A DNA stretch of 64,000 nt from Cellulosimicrobium funkei (GCF_004519295.1 NZ_SOZH01000011.1:1-64000); one strand, 5' to 3'; positions 32,987-41,480 are shown, counted from the first letter of the stretch. The notes: a model not told the origin generated them from the letters alone. Numbers and translations are program-made.

Positions 32987-34251
32987 GCGGTCCTCCTGGT
33001 CGTGCCCGGGTCGGCGGCGGCGTCGTCCGCGGTCGGTCCCGAGGGTGGTTCGGTGCGCGCCGTCCCGGCGGCAGCGACGTCGTGCGCCGCGACGAGGTGG
33101 GTCGCGGCGAGGTGGTTCGTCGCCCAGCGCAGCTCGGCCGCGATGCCGGCGACGAGCGAGTCGGTCGCGGCCCCCTCGGGCAGCACGGCCCACGTGTACG
33201 TCTCGACGTCGAGGTGAGCCTCGTCCCCGTGCGGCGCCGCGCGGACGGCGTCGACCGCCGCGCGCAGCACGTCCGTCGTCGCGGCGAGCGGCGCGGCGGG
33301 CTCGTGGTGCAGGGGCACGTGGAAGTGCACGCGCCACGGTCCCTCCGCGGGCAGCGCGCCGTCCAGGGCGTCGGGCAGGTCGTCGGCGGCGAGCACGTCG
33401 CCCGCCGCGGTGAGCTCGCGCACCTGGTGGATGTACCGCTGCTCGGCGAACGCGCCGACGGCGGCGCGCGCCGCGTCGTCGGCCGGGTCCGCGACGTGCA
33501 GCGCGGCCGACGCCTGCACCTTGACGACCCGCAGGCCCGCGTCGGTGATGCGGCGCACCGTCGCGGCCGTCCCCGCGCGGCGGTCCGCGAAGGACACCGC
33601 GAGGTGGCACGTGTCGAGGCACACGCCCACGTGCTCGGGGTCGATGCGCCGGTCCGCCGGCACGTCCGGCCCCGTGCGCGCCGCGAGCCAGGCCACGACG
33701 TCGTCCACCGTGTCGAGCACGCAGCCCGGCTCGGGCTCGACCGCGACGCGCACGACCTTGCCCGTGCGCTCGCGCAGGTCGCGCAGGCCCTCCCCGAGCG
33801 CGGCGAACGCGCGCGACGCGGCGTCGTCGTCGGCGTCCGTCCACGGCTCGCGCCAGGCGAGCGGGAGCGTCGAGATCGACCCGGCGACGCCGTCGGGCAG
33901 GAGCTCGGCCAGCACCTCGGCGCACTCGAGCGTGTACGCGAGCCGCTCCGGGTCGGCCCACGTGGGCGTGTAGACGTCGAGCTTGACGACGTCGGCGTGG
34001 AAGCCGCCGTACGGGAACGCGTTGAGCGTGTGGACCTGGAGGCCGTGCTCGTCGAGCACGGCGCGCAGGCGCACGCGGTCGTCGGGCGAGCCCGCGAGGC
34101 GGTGCGCGAGCACGGCCGGCATCCACAGCCCGACACCGAGCACGTCGAGCCCCGCGGCCTCGCGCACGGGCGCGGCGTAGCGCACGAGCTGGTCGAGCAC
34201 GCCGTCGAGGTGCTCGGCCGGGTGGACGTTGGTGCAGTACGACAGCAGCAT
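32983..34251 (-). CDS. eboE: Metabolite traffic protein EboE (TIM-barrel)
   Basis: A 422-residue xylose-isomerase-like TIM-barrel protein. The start LLSYCTNVHPAEHLDGVLDQL is diagnostic of EboE. Metal-site motifs of the fold follow: VAVEPEPGCVLDTVDD, VGVCLDTCHLAV, and VHFHVPLHHEPAAPL. In cyanobacteria ebo genes are needed for correct localisation of the scytonemin precursor; EboE chemistry itself is unknown. ATG 34251 is 17 bases from the TatD gene stop, the only real gap inside the operon apart from 26 bases upstream of the other TIM-barrel gene. Confidence 0.85.
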   Translation of the reverse strand: MLLSYCTNVHPAEHLDGVLDQLVRYAAPVREAAGLDVLGVGLWMPAVLAHRLAGSPDDRVRLRAVLDEHGLQVHTLNAFPYGGFHADVVKLDVYTPTWADPERLAYTLECAEVLAELLPDGVAGSISTLPLAWREPWTDADDDAASRAFAALGEGLRDLRERTGKVVRVAVEPEPGCVLDTVDDVVAWLAARTGPDVPADRRIDPEHVGVCLDTCHLAVSFADRRAGTAATVRRITDAGLRVVKVQASAALHVADPADDAARAAVGAFAEQRYIHQVRELTAAGDVLAADDLPDALDGALPAEGPWRVHFHVPLHHEPAAPLAATTDVLRAAVDAVRAAPHGDEAHLDVETYTWAVLPEGAATDSLVAGIAAELRWATNHLAATHLVAAHDVAAAGTARTEPPSGPTADDAAADPGTTRRTA

Positions 34252-34268
34252 GGTCGAGCCCTCCCGCG

Positions 34269-35147
34269 CTACGCCCGCGCGCCGCGCAGCACGGAGGAGC
34301 CCTCGAACTCCACGCCCGGGGTGGGGAGGTCGCCCTCGACGAACCCGGGGACCGGGTCCAGCACGAGGTTGCCCGACTGCCCGTAGAACTCGACCGGGTT
34401 GCGCCACAGCACCTGGTCGACGTCGTCCTCGGTGAAGCCCGCGGCGAGCATCGCCTGCCCCGTCTTGAGCGTCTTGAGCGGGTCGGAGCGGCCCCAGTCG
34501 GCGGCGGAGTTCACGATCATCCGCTCGGTGCCGTGCTCCTGGAGGATCGCGACCATGCGGTCCTCGTCCATCTTCGTGTCCGGGTAGATCGAGAACCCGG
34601 CCCACGCGCCCGCGTCGAGCACGAGCGCGACGTTGGTCTCGTTGAGGTGGTCCACGAGCACGTGCTCGGGCGCGATCCCCGACTCGCGCACGACGTCCAG
34701 CGTGCGCCGCGTCCCCGACAGCTTGTCGCGGTGCGGGGTGTGCACGAGCACGGGCAGCGCCGCGTCGCGGGCCATCTGGAGCTGGCGCGAGAAGACCTCG
34801 TCCTCCTCGGGCGTCATCGAGTCGTACCCGACCTCGCCGACGGCGACGACGCCGTCCTTGAGCAGGTAGCGCGGGATCTCGTCGAGCACCTCGCGGCACC
34901 GCGCGTCGTTCGCCTCCTTGGGGTTGAGGGCGATCGTCGCGTGGTGGCGGATGCCGAACTGCGCGGCCCGGAACCGCTCCCAGCCCAGGAGCGCGTCGAA
35001 GTAGTCGAGGAACGACCCCACGTTCGTGCGCGGCTGGCCCAGCCAGAACGCCGGCTCGACGAGCGCGCGGACGCCCGCGGCGTACAGGGCCTCGTAGTCG
35101 TCGGTCGTGCGGCTGGTCATGTGGATGTGGGGGTCGAAGATGCGCAT
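34269..35147 (-). CDS. TatD-family metal-dependent hydrolase (EboB-like)
   Basis: A 292-residue amidohydrolase-fold protein. The metal ligands are visible: IFDPHIHMTSR (H-x-H at the N-terminus), VGEVGYDSM, VLVHTPHRDK, VDHLNE, and the closing VNSAADWGRSD. TatD relatives are nucleases or small-molecule hydrolases; the Ebo versions form a separate group of unknown substrate, so DNase activity should not be assumed. Its ATG (35147) overlaps the EboA stop by one base. Confidence 0.83.
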   Translation of the reverse strand: MRIFDPHIHMTSRTTDDYEALYAAGVRALVEPAFWLGQPRTNVGSFLDYFDALLGWERFRAAQFGIRHHATIALNPKEANDARCREVLDEIPRYLLKDGVVAVGEVGYDSMTPEEDEVFSRQLQMARDAALPVLVHTPHRDKLSGTRRTLDVVRESGIAPEHVLVDHLNETNVALVLDAGAWAGFSIYPDTKMDEDRMVAILQEHGTERMIVNSAADWGRSDPLKTLKTGQAMLAAGFTEDDVDQVLWRNPVEFYGQSGNLVLDPVPGFVEGDLPTPGVEFEGSSVLRGARA

Positions 35148-35848
35148 CAGGCGGTCCTCCCGGTGGTGACGTCAGGGGCGAGGCGGGCGACGTCGTCGGG
35201 CACGACGCGGCCCGCGGCGCGGCGCTCGGCGGCGAAGTCGCGGGCCATGCGGGCGAGCTCGTCGTCCGCGCGGTCGTCGAGACCGGCGACGGCGTCGAGG
35301 CTCACGCCCATGAAGACGAGCTTGAGCACGGCGTGGCGCCACGCGTGCGGGTCGAGGTGCGCGGCCGCGAACGGCCCGACGGCCGCCGCGACGAGGCTCT
35401 GGTCGTTGGTGCGGAGCGCGTCCGCGGCGAGGTCCCGGCCCACCGCCACGACCGACGGCGCGGCGTCGTCCGCCAGCGCACCTCGCGCCGTGAGGGCGTC
35501 GAGACCGCGCAGGACGCCCCGCCGCTCGGCGGTGTCGCCGTGCTGGTAGAGGTCCGCGAGCCGCGCCGCGAGGGCGGCCTCGCCGTCGGCACCGCCGCGA
35601 CCCGCGCCCTCGCCGAGCGCGACCACGAGGTCGGCGCGGGCGGCGTCGTCGACCGTCCCGTGCACGACCCCCGCGGGGTCGGTGTCCGGGCGGACGGGCG
35701 CGCGGCCCACCTGGCGGCCCGCGAGCGCGAACGCGCGGGTCACGGCTGCGGGGTCCTGCGCGACGGCGGCGCGCGCCTCGGCGAGCCAGCGCTCGCCCGG
35801 GGCGGTCCCGTCCGCCGTGCGGGCGTCGGGGCGGGTGGTCTCGGTCAT
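35147..35848 (-). CDS. eboA: EboA-domain protein
   Basis: A 233-residue mostly helical protein. Recognisable EboA features are WLAEARAAVAQDPAAVTRAFALAGRQVGR at the N-terminus, LADLYQHGDTAERRGVLRGLD in the middle, and the closing HAVLKLVFMGVSLDAVAGLDDRADDELARMARDFAAERRAAGR. It has no catalytic motif and no membrane helix; a scaffold or carrier role is possible. It overlaps both neighbours (four bases upstream, one downstream), so it is translated as part of the operon. Confidence 0.8.
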   Translation of the reverse strand: MTETTRPDARTADGTAPGERWLAEARAAVAQDPAAVTRAFALAGRQVGRAPVRPDTDPAGVVHGTVDDAARADLVVALGEGAGRGGADGEAALAARLADLYQHGDTAERRGVLRGLDALTARGALADDAAPSVVAVGRDLAADALRTNDQSLVAAAVGPFAAAHLDPHAWRHAVLKLVFMGVSLDAVAGLDDRADDELARMARDFAAERRAAGRVVPDDVARLAPDVTTGRTA

Positions 35849-36729
35849 GGCACCTCCTGGGGGTGGTGGGGGCGGTCGTCCCACGCGCGGTGCAGCGCTG
35901 TCATGCTGCGGTGCGCGAGGCCGGGGGCGTCGTACGAGTGGCGCGGCAGCTCGACCGCCGCGACGCCCGCGTACCCGACGTCGGCGAGCGTGCCGAGCAC
36001 GAGCGGGAGGTCGATCTCGCCCTCGCCAAACGGGCGGTGCTCGTGGTGGGTGCGCGGCATGTCGTCGAGCTGCACGTTGGCGAGGTACGGCGCGGCCGCG
36101 CGCAGCGCGCCCACCACGCCGTCGGGCTCGACGACGAGGCAGTGCCCGACGTCGACCGTGACGCCGAGGTCCGCGAGGTCGCCGCCGTCGCCGCCCAGCT
36201 CGTCGCGCAGCCGCAGCGCGTCGCCCACCGTCTCCACGAGCATCCCGGGCTCGGGCTCGAGCGAGAGCCGCACGCCGCGGTCGCGCGCGTGCTCGACGAG
36301 CGCGGGCAGGCGCTCGCGCAGGAGCGTCCAGCCCTCGGCGGGGGTCACGTCGTCGGGCAGGACCCCCGAGAAGAAGGACACGCACTCCGCGTCCAGCACG
36401 GCCGCGATCTCGACCGCGCGGCGCAGGAACCGCAGCCGCGCGTCGGCCTCGACGTCCACGAGCGTGGGGCGGTGCTTGCGGAACGGGTCCAGGAGGAACC
36501 GCGTGCCCGTCTCGACGACGACGCGCATCCCCGCACCCTCGTGCGCTGCGGCGAGCCGTGCACGCAGCGCCGCGGCCTCGTCCTCCCAGCCGTCCGCGAA
36601 GGGATCGAGGTGCGGGAAGCCGAGCGTGAGCGCGACGGCGCCGTACCCCTCGTGGGCGAGCACGTCGAGCGCGACGTCGAGCGGGTGGTCGGTGAAGCCG
36701 TTGGTGCCGTACCCGAGCGTGAAGAGCAT
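35845..36729 (-). CDS. Sugar-phosphate isomerase/epimerase-like TIM-barrel protein in the Ebo operon
   Basis: A 294-residue AP-endonuclease-2/xylose-isomerase-type barrel. LFTLGYGTNGFTDHPLDVALDVLAHEGYGAVALTL begins it; probable metal ligands are in LSLEPEPGM, VTVDVGHCLVVE, and VQLDDMPRTHHEHRPFGEGEIDL. This is a second TIM barrel beside EboE and is not one of the six cyanobacterial Ebo proteins as I know them. I start at ATG 36729; GTG 36759, which overlaps the prenyltransferase stop (GTGA), adds ten residues and is equally possible on coupling grounds. Confidence 0.8.
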   Translation of the reverse strand: MLFTLGYGTNGFTDHPLDVALDVLAHEGYGAVALTLGFPHLDPFADGWEDEAAALRARLAAAHEGAGMRVVVETGTRFLLDPFRKHRPTLVDVEADARLRFLRRAVEIAAVLDAECVSFFSGVLPDDVTPAEGWTLLRERLPALVEHARDRGVRLSLEPEPGMLVETVGDALRLRDELGGDGGDLADLGVTVDVGHCLVVEPDGVVGALRAAAPYLANVQLDDMPRTHHEHRPFGEGEIDLPLVLGTLADVGYAGVAAVELPRHSYDAPGLAHRSMTALHRAWDDRPHHPQEVP

Positions 36730-36755
36730 CGCGCCCCCGGCGGTGCCGGGCGCGC

Positions 36756-37682
36756 TCACGTCTCGCTCATCTCGGCGCGGCCCGGGGCCCGCCCCGCGCG
36801 GCGCAGCAGCCGGCCCGCGACCTCGACGCCCGCGAGCACCCCCACCGACGCCAGGCTCCCCCCGCGCGCGGACCACGCCGCCTGCAGCGGCAGCATCGCG
36901 CGGATCCCGGCCTTGGTCGCGGCGAACGCGTTCTGGGCGGACGGCGTGATCGCGGCGTCGACCTGCCGGGGCAGGCACGTCGCGAGGTAGGCGCCCGCGG
37001 CCGCGACCCCGGCGACCGCCGTCGCGACGCGCGTCCGGTGGCTCGCGCCGTCGGCCGCCCGGGCGCGGCGCACCGCCCCCGCGCCGACGACCGCCCCGCC
37101 CGCCGCGGTGGCGGCGGCCACGCCCGCGGCGAGGGACGACGTCGTGCCGTGCACCTCGCCGCGCGACAGGTACGTGACGCCGGCGGTGTGCACGGCCATC
37201 CCCGCGGCGGCCGGCAGCGCGGCGCGCAGGTGCCCGACGCCGGCCCCGAGCAGCACGTCGAGCCCGCGGCACGCGGCCATGACGAGCGGACCGGCCGCGC
37301 GCTCCTTCGCGACCGTGTCGTACGTCCACACGCTCGCGGCGAGCGGGACGGCGACGGCGAGCGCGCGCGCTCCCCCGCCCGCGGCGGCGAGACCGACGCC
37401 CGCGGCCGTGAGGCCGACGGCGACCTGGAGGGCCCGGCGCTCCGTCACGCGGCCCGACGGGATCGGCCGCTCGGGCCGCTCGACCGCGTCGAGGTGCCGG
37501 TCCGCGTAGTCGTTGAGCGCCATGCCGCCCGCGTACAAGCAGGCCGAGGCGAAAGGCAGGAGGGCGCGGCGCGGCGTGAGCGCGTGCCCGGCCGCCGCCG
37601 CGCCCGCGAGCGTGTCACCGACCACCGAGAGGACCGCGGGGGCGCGGACGAGGTCCAGGTGGTCGTGGAGGGAGCCCGTCAC
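36756..37682 (-). CDS. eboC: UbiA-type prenyltransferase (EboC / SCO3242 family)
   Basis: A 308-residue membrane prenyltransferase with about eight to nine helices. The first aspartate-rich motif is NDYADRHLDAVERPERPIPSG near residue 60; the second is reduced to RGLDVLLGAG, as expected for the EboC/SCO3242 branch. It should transfer an isoprenoid from a diphosphate to a small acceptor in the membrane. GTG 37682 overlaps the cyclase-like gene stop by four bases, tying prenylation directly to the product of that enzyme. Donor and acceptor are unknown. Confidence 0.87.
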   Translation of the reverse strand: MTGSLHDHLDLVRAPAVLSVVGDTLAGAAAAGHALTPRRALLPFASACLYAGGMALNDYADRHLDAVERPERPIPSGRVTERRALQVAVGLTAAGVGLAAAGGGARALAVAVPLAASVWTYDTVAKERAAGPLVMAACRGLDVLLGAGVGHLRAALPAAAGMAVHTAGVTYLSRGEVHGTTSSLAAGVAAATAAGGAVVGAGAVRRARAADGASHRTRVATAVAGVAAAGAYLATCLPRQVDAAITPSAQNAFAATKAGIRAMLPLQAAWSARGGSLASVGVLAGVEVAGRLLRRAGRAPGRAEMSET

Positions 37683-38926
37683 GACCGGTCGGCCGCGGCG
37701 GTCGCGTCGCCGCCCACCCGGGCGGTCGCCGCGCGGACCCAGTCGGACAGCGCGACGGTCTGCGCGGCGAAGTCGTGCACGCCGCTGCCCCAGGGGTCCT
37801 TGAAGAAGAACCCGAGCTCCGGGACGGGGCCCGCGTACCCGGCCGCGTCCGCGAGCGCGAGCAGGCGCGCCAGGTCGAGCACGAGCGGCGCGGCGAGCAT
37901 CGAGTCGTACGCCGACCACGTGGTCTGCAGCGTGAGCCGCGAGCCGAGGAAGCCCTCGACGTGCACGTGGTCCCACGCGACCTTGATGTCACCGAGGTCG
38001 GGCACGTTGTCGATGTGCAGCGGCGTGACGTCGCTGCCCGTGAGGTCCTGGAGCCCGCGCGACTTGGACACGAGCTTGCTCTGCACCGCCTGCGGGTCGG
38101 CGAGCGTGGCGCCGTCCCCGCCGCCGAGCAGGTTGGCCCCCGCCCACGACAGGACGCGCAGCCCGCGGGCCCCGAACGCCGGGGCGAGGATCGTGCGCAG
38201 CCACGTCTGGCCGGTCTTCCCGTCCTGGCCCGCGACGGGCACGCCGCGCTCCTCGGCGAGCTCGAGCAGCACCGGGAGGTGCATGCTCGCCGACGGCGTG
38301 AACTCGGCGAACGGGGCGCCCGCGAGCAGCGCGGCGTACGCGGTGACCGAGCTCGGCGGCAGCACCGCGCGCTCCGGGTCCGCGAGCGCCGCGCGCAGCA
38401 GGTCGCGGTCGGAGAGCTCGGGCGCGGGCTCGGGCAGCGGCTCGGTCGACACGAGGTCGACGACGACGACGCGCGCGAGGCCGTGGCGCTCGCGGAAGTC
38501 CACGATGTCCGCGGCGAGGCGCTCCGCGGCGGCCTGCTGCGACTCGCGCGCGGTGCCCTCGGCGGGGTGGGCCGAGTAGCCGGGGCGCACCTCGGCGTCG
38601 GCCCGCTCGAGCGCGGCGTGCGCGGCGGTGAGCAGGCGCGGCGCGATCATGCCGGCCTCGACGAGCAGCTCGGCGCGCTTGACCATCGACACGTCGGAGA
38701 TGTCGTGGCCGCCCACGACGAGGTCGCCGAAGGCGGGCAGCGGGGCGGAGGCGAAGGGCTCGCCCGCGGTGACGCACCCGGTCGGCTCCGCGCGCCCGTC
38801 GGCGATCACCGCGAGGCCGAGGGCGGCGGTGGTGGCGACCGAGCCGCGGGCGCCGACGAGCCACAGCCCGGTGCGCGCGTCCGGGGCGGGGCGGTCCGAC
38901 GATCCGTCAGGGGCGAAGTGGTGCAT
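37679..38926 (-). CDS. myo-Inositol-1-phosphate-synthase-like NAD enzyme, first gene of the Ebo operon
   Basis: A 415-residue protein of the inositol-3-phosphate synthase family (glucose-6-phosphate cyclase fold). The NAD site is TGLWLVGARGSVATTAALGL (residues ~19-38). Family blocks follow: VVVVDLVSTEPLP, FTPSASMHLPVLLELAEERGVPVAGQDGKTGQTWLRT, and VAWDHVHVEGFLGS. Where canonical enzymes read GDDFKSGQT this has GQDGKTGQT, so the reaction may differ. In cyanobacterial ebo clusters the sugar-phosphate cyclase is AroB-like, so this is a substitution by an unrelated cyclase. ATG 38926; the reading from 39094 would run through the promoter and is rejected. Confidence 0.85.
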   Translation of the reverse strand: MHHFAPDGSSDRPAPDARTGLWLVGARGSVATTAALGLAVIADGRAEPTGCVTAGEPFASAPLPAFGDLVVGGHDISDVSMVKRAELLVEAGMIAPRLLTAAHAALERADAEVRPGYSAHPAEGTARESQQAAAERLAADIVDFRERHGLARVVVVDLVSTEPLPEPAPELSDRDLLRAALADPERAVLPPSSVTAYAALLAGAPFAEFTPSASMHLPVLLELAEERGVPVAGQDGKTGQTWLRTILAPAFGARGLRVLSWAGANLLGGGDGATLADPQAVQSKLVSKSRGLQDLTGSDVTPLHIDNVPDLGDIKVAWDHVHVEGFLGSRLTLQTTWSAYDSMLAAPLVLDLARLLALADAAGYAGPVPELGFFFKDPWGSGVHDFAAQTVALSDWVRAATARVGGDATAAADRS

Positions 38927-39065
38927 CGTTGCTCCCGTTCCGACGGCGGACGCCGCGGCGCCGCCGATCACGACGACGATGGCCTCCCTGCCACCGTCGG
39001 ACCGCACGCCCCGGGAGAGGGTCGCTCTGCTCGCTCTCCGACCCGGTGGCGCTCGGTCTGCTGCG

Positions 39066-39106
39066 ACCCTAACCACACTTTTGTCGGTGGTCAATCAAAA
39101 GCGTGG
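39066..39106 (-). promoter_or_regulatory. Promoter and palindromic operator of the Ebo operon
   Basis: On the minus strand TTGACC (39089-39094), 17 bases, TAGGGT (39066-39071): one of the best promoters in the window. Inverted arms 39073-39083 and 39096-39106 (10 of 11 positions paired, half-site CAAAAGYGTGG) cover the spacer and -35. A bound repressor would shut the operon. The transcript leader is about 130-140 bases. Confidence 0.7.
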
Positions 39107-39128
39107 CCACTTTCGCGACCTCGGATGC

Positions 39129-39141
39129 TTGCAACGTGCAA
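39129..39141. promoter_or_regulatory. Second small palindrome upstream of the Ebo promoter
   Basis: TTGCAACGTGCAA, perfect 5-bp arms around ACG, 35 bases upstream of the -35. It may be an activator or repressor site; it could also be chance. Confidence 0.35.
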
Positions 39142-39164
39142 AAGCGCGCAGGCGAAGCCGACCT

Positions 39165-39192
39165 GGCGGTCGGTATCACGATACCGACCGCC
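39165..39192 (-). terminator. Hairpin after the sigma-factor partner gene
   Basis: Perfect 13-bp arms at 39165-39177 and 39180-39192, 14 bases past the stop at 39206. It also separates that gene from the Ebo promoter. The GGTATC/GATACC core could instead be an operator. Confidence 0.55.
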
Positions 39193-39205
39193 GGGTCGTG
39201 CTCCG

Positions 39206-40708
39206 TCATCCGGCAGCGGGCGTGAAGTCGAGCTGGTCGTCCACCACGGCCACGACCGACCAGAGGTTCCCGTCCGCGTCGGACAGCTCGTACGCGGGCA
39301 GCAGGACGGCCGCGCCGTCCGGCTGGTGCTGCACCGCCAGGCCCAGGCGCGCGTCCGTGATCGTCACGTCCGTGACGGGCCATGCGAACCGCGCACCCTC
39401 CCCCACGGTGGGCGGGACCGTCGGGGCCTCGGGCTCGGACGCGGTCTCCGGGAGGGGCTGCACGTCCTCGCGGGCCCACGCGATCATCCCCCCGCCGCCG
39501 AACCCGAACCGTGCGTCGCCGAGCCGCTCGACCGCCTCGGCCGGGCTGACGACGTCGTACGCGCCGAGCGGGACCCGCGGCGCAAGCGGTCCGGAGAGCG
39601 ACGCGAGCCCCGCACCCGAGTACGTCGCTTCCCACGTGGTTCCCGTGCGCTGACCGTCGACGATCTCGTAGGCCGCCAGGAACGTGGCCCGGGCGCCCTG
39701 CTCCGGCGTCATCTCGCGCGCGACGACCTCGTATCCCGAGACGTCGACGTCGAGTCGCGCGAGCAGTTCGCGAAGCTGGTCCACGGCGGCGTCGGGGCTT
39801 GGCGGCGCCCCGTGCCCCTCCTCCGCGCACTCCCCTGGCTCCGCTGACGAGGTGGACGAGCCCGCCGGCCCTGAGCCGTCCGCACCGTCAGCAGGCATCG
39901 GCGTCACGGCGACGCAGCCCCACGGGTCCTTGGCCGGGTCGGTGAAGCTCACGCTCGCGAGACCGTCCGGCTGGAGCGAGACCCTGGGTCCCGTCCAGTC
40001 GGCCGAGCCGACGGCGTACGACCCGTACTCCTCGCGCACCTCGCCCGCGACCCCGAGGGTGTCGGCGACGCGGCGCACCGTCTCCTGCGAGAACACGCCC
40101 GCCGCGTCGTAGGCCCACGCCTCGGCGCTCGCGCCCTGCGTGGGCAGGCCGTCCTGGTGGAACACCGTGCGCGCTCCCCAGAACCCCCCGGCGAACCCCG
40201 GGACGACGCTCGCCGCGCGCGACGCATCGACAGCGCCCCCTTCGGTGGCGGCGCCGCCCGCGAACGCGTCCGCCCCCGCGGGTGCGTCCGCGCTGCCGAG
40301 CCGGATCGGGGCGAGCGCCGTGCTCTCCGCGGCGGAGCCGCCCGCAGTGGTCCTCCACTCGCCGGCGCCGAGCGCGTAGCCGCCCGTCCCGATGACGAGC
40401 GCGCCCACCACGGCGGCCGCCACCTGGAGCGGCGCCCGACGGCGCAGCCGGCGGGCGCGACGCTCGGCGAGCTCGTCGACGAGCGCGGCCGTCGGGCCGT
40501 CCGCCCCGGCGAGGCCGGCCGCGTCCGGGAGCTTCGCAGGAGCCGCGCCCGGGCCGCTCGTCGCGGGACGGGCGAACGCCTCGGGGACGCGGTCGCGCAC
40601 CGCGGCCTCCAGGACCGTGGCGTCCGGGGTCGCGTCCGCGGCCGGGTCGGCCGCGCGCAGGCGCTCCAGGTCCGCGTCGTCGGGCTGCTCGGGGGTTCGG
40701 GTGGTCAT
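39206..40708 (-). CDS. Membrane-anchored protein paired with an ECF sigma factor
   Basis: A 500-residue protein with a cytoplasmic N-terminus of about 90 residues, one transmembrane helix (LQVAAAVVGALVIGTGGYALGAG, about 93-115), and a large extracytoplasmic part. It lies 70 bases downstream of an ECF sigma gene, the usual place for an anti-sigma factor, but I see no zinc-binding HxxxCxxC in the N-terminus. Four cysteines in the outer part (WGCVAV, GECAEEG) are few. It could be an anti-sigma factor of unusual type or a sigma-dependent surface sensor. Confidence 0.65.
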   Translation of the reverse strand: MTTRTPEQPDDADLERLRAADPAADATPDATVLEAAVRDRVPEAFARPATSGPGAAPAKLPDAAGLAGADGPTAALVDELAERRARRLRRRAPLQVAAAVVGALVIGTGGYALGAGEWRTTAGGSAAESTALAPIRLGSADAPAGADAFAGGAATEGGAVDASRAASVVPGFAGGFWGARTVFHQDGLPTQGASAEAWAYDAAGVFSQETVRRVADTLGVAGEVREEYGSYAVGSADWTGPRVSLQPDGLASVSFTDPAKDPWGCVAVTPMPADGADGSGPAGSSTSSAEPGECAEEGHGAPPSPDAAVDQLRELLARLDVDVSGYEVVAREMTPEQGARATFLAAYEIVDGQRTGTTWEATYSGAGLASLSGPLAPRVPLGAYDVVSPAEAVERLGDARFGFGGGGMIAWAREDVQPLPETASEPEAPTVPPTVGEGARFAWPVTDVTITDARLGLAVQHQPDGAAVLLPAYELSDADGNLWSVVAVVDDQLDFTPAAG

Positions 40709-40778
40709 GTCGCCCTCCAGGTACCGCAGGGGCCGTACCGCGCAGGTGCGGCCGGTCGGGTCTACCCGTGATGTGTGC

Positions 40779-41342
40779 TCAGGCGCCGGTCTCTTGCGCG
40801 AGCGCCGACTGCTCCGCCCACGCCGTGCGCAGGCGCGCGCGGGCCCGGGACAGCGCGGCGTCCGCGCCCCCGCGCGACGTGCCGAGGACGGCGGCCAGGT
40901 CCGCCCCGCCGAGCCCCTCCCACGCGTGCAGGAGCAGGATGCGCCGGTCGCGGTCGGAGAGCGCGCCGAGCGCGCGGCGCACCTCGTCGTCCTGCACGAC
41001 GACGTGCTCGACGTCGGCGCCGTCGTCCGGGCGCTCGGGCACCTCGGCCACGGGCAGGGCCCGCGCCTTGCGGCGGTGGTTGGCGAGGAGGAACCCCGCC
41101 GTGCGGTACAGCCACGGCAGCTCGGCGCCGTCGGGCACGTCGGCGCGACGCCGCCACGCGGTCGCGAGGACCTCGGCCGTCAGGTCGTCGGCGTCGGGGG
41201 CGACGCCCCCGACGGCGCTCGGCAGGCGCCGGCGGAAGTAGCGGTACAGCGGTGTCGCGTGCGCGGCGAAGAGCGCGGCGAACCAGGCCTCGTCGTGGAC
41301 GGCGGCCTCGGTGGTCTCGTCACTGCCCTCGTCGGTCGTCAC
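40779..41342 (-). CDS. ECF-type RNA polymerase sigma factor
   Basis: A 187-residue sigma factor. Region 2 is LFAAHATPLYRYFRRRL with PDADDLTAEVLATAWRRR (core and -10 recognition) and region 4 is ALSDRDRRILLLHAWEGLGGADLAAVLGTSRGGADAALSRARARL (-35 recognition). Regions 1 and 3 are absent, as in the ECF class. I choose GTG 41342, with GAGGAG seven bases upstream, over the longer frame. It is divergent from the DUF4012 gene and upstream of its presumed membrane partner. Confidence 0.9.
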   Translation of the reverse strand: MTTDEGSDETTEAAVHDEAWFAALFAAHATPLYRYFRRRLPSAVGGVAPDADDLTAEVLATAWRRRADVPDGAELPWLYRTAGFLLANHRRKARALPVAEVPERPDDGADVEHVVVQDDEVRRALGALSDRDRRILLLHAWEGLGGADLAAVLGTSRGGADAALSRARARLRTAWAEQSALAQETGA

Positions 41343-41467
41343 GGCGGCTCCTCGTCGGCGGGGCGGGCTGTCAACCGCTCTGTGTCCCGGGGCCCGCGTT
41401 CCTTGCACGCCCCGCGGTTCACCCGAACCTCACCCGCGACGGCCCCGATCCTGCCATCTCCGGCCCC

Positions 41468-41473
41468 TACGCT
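41468..41473 (+). promoter_or_regulatory. -10 element of the leaderless DUF4012 gene
   Basis: TACGCT ends seven bases before ATG 41481. Confidence 0.5.
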
Positions 41474-41480
41474 GAGAGGC

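Noticed and set aside
34269-35147. Annotation as a TatD DNase
   Set aside because: The metal motifs fit the TatD fold, but the Ebo context points to a small-molecule substrate; nuclease activity is not supported.
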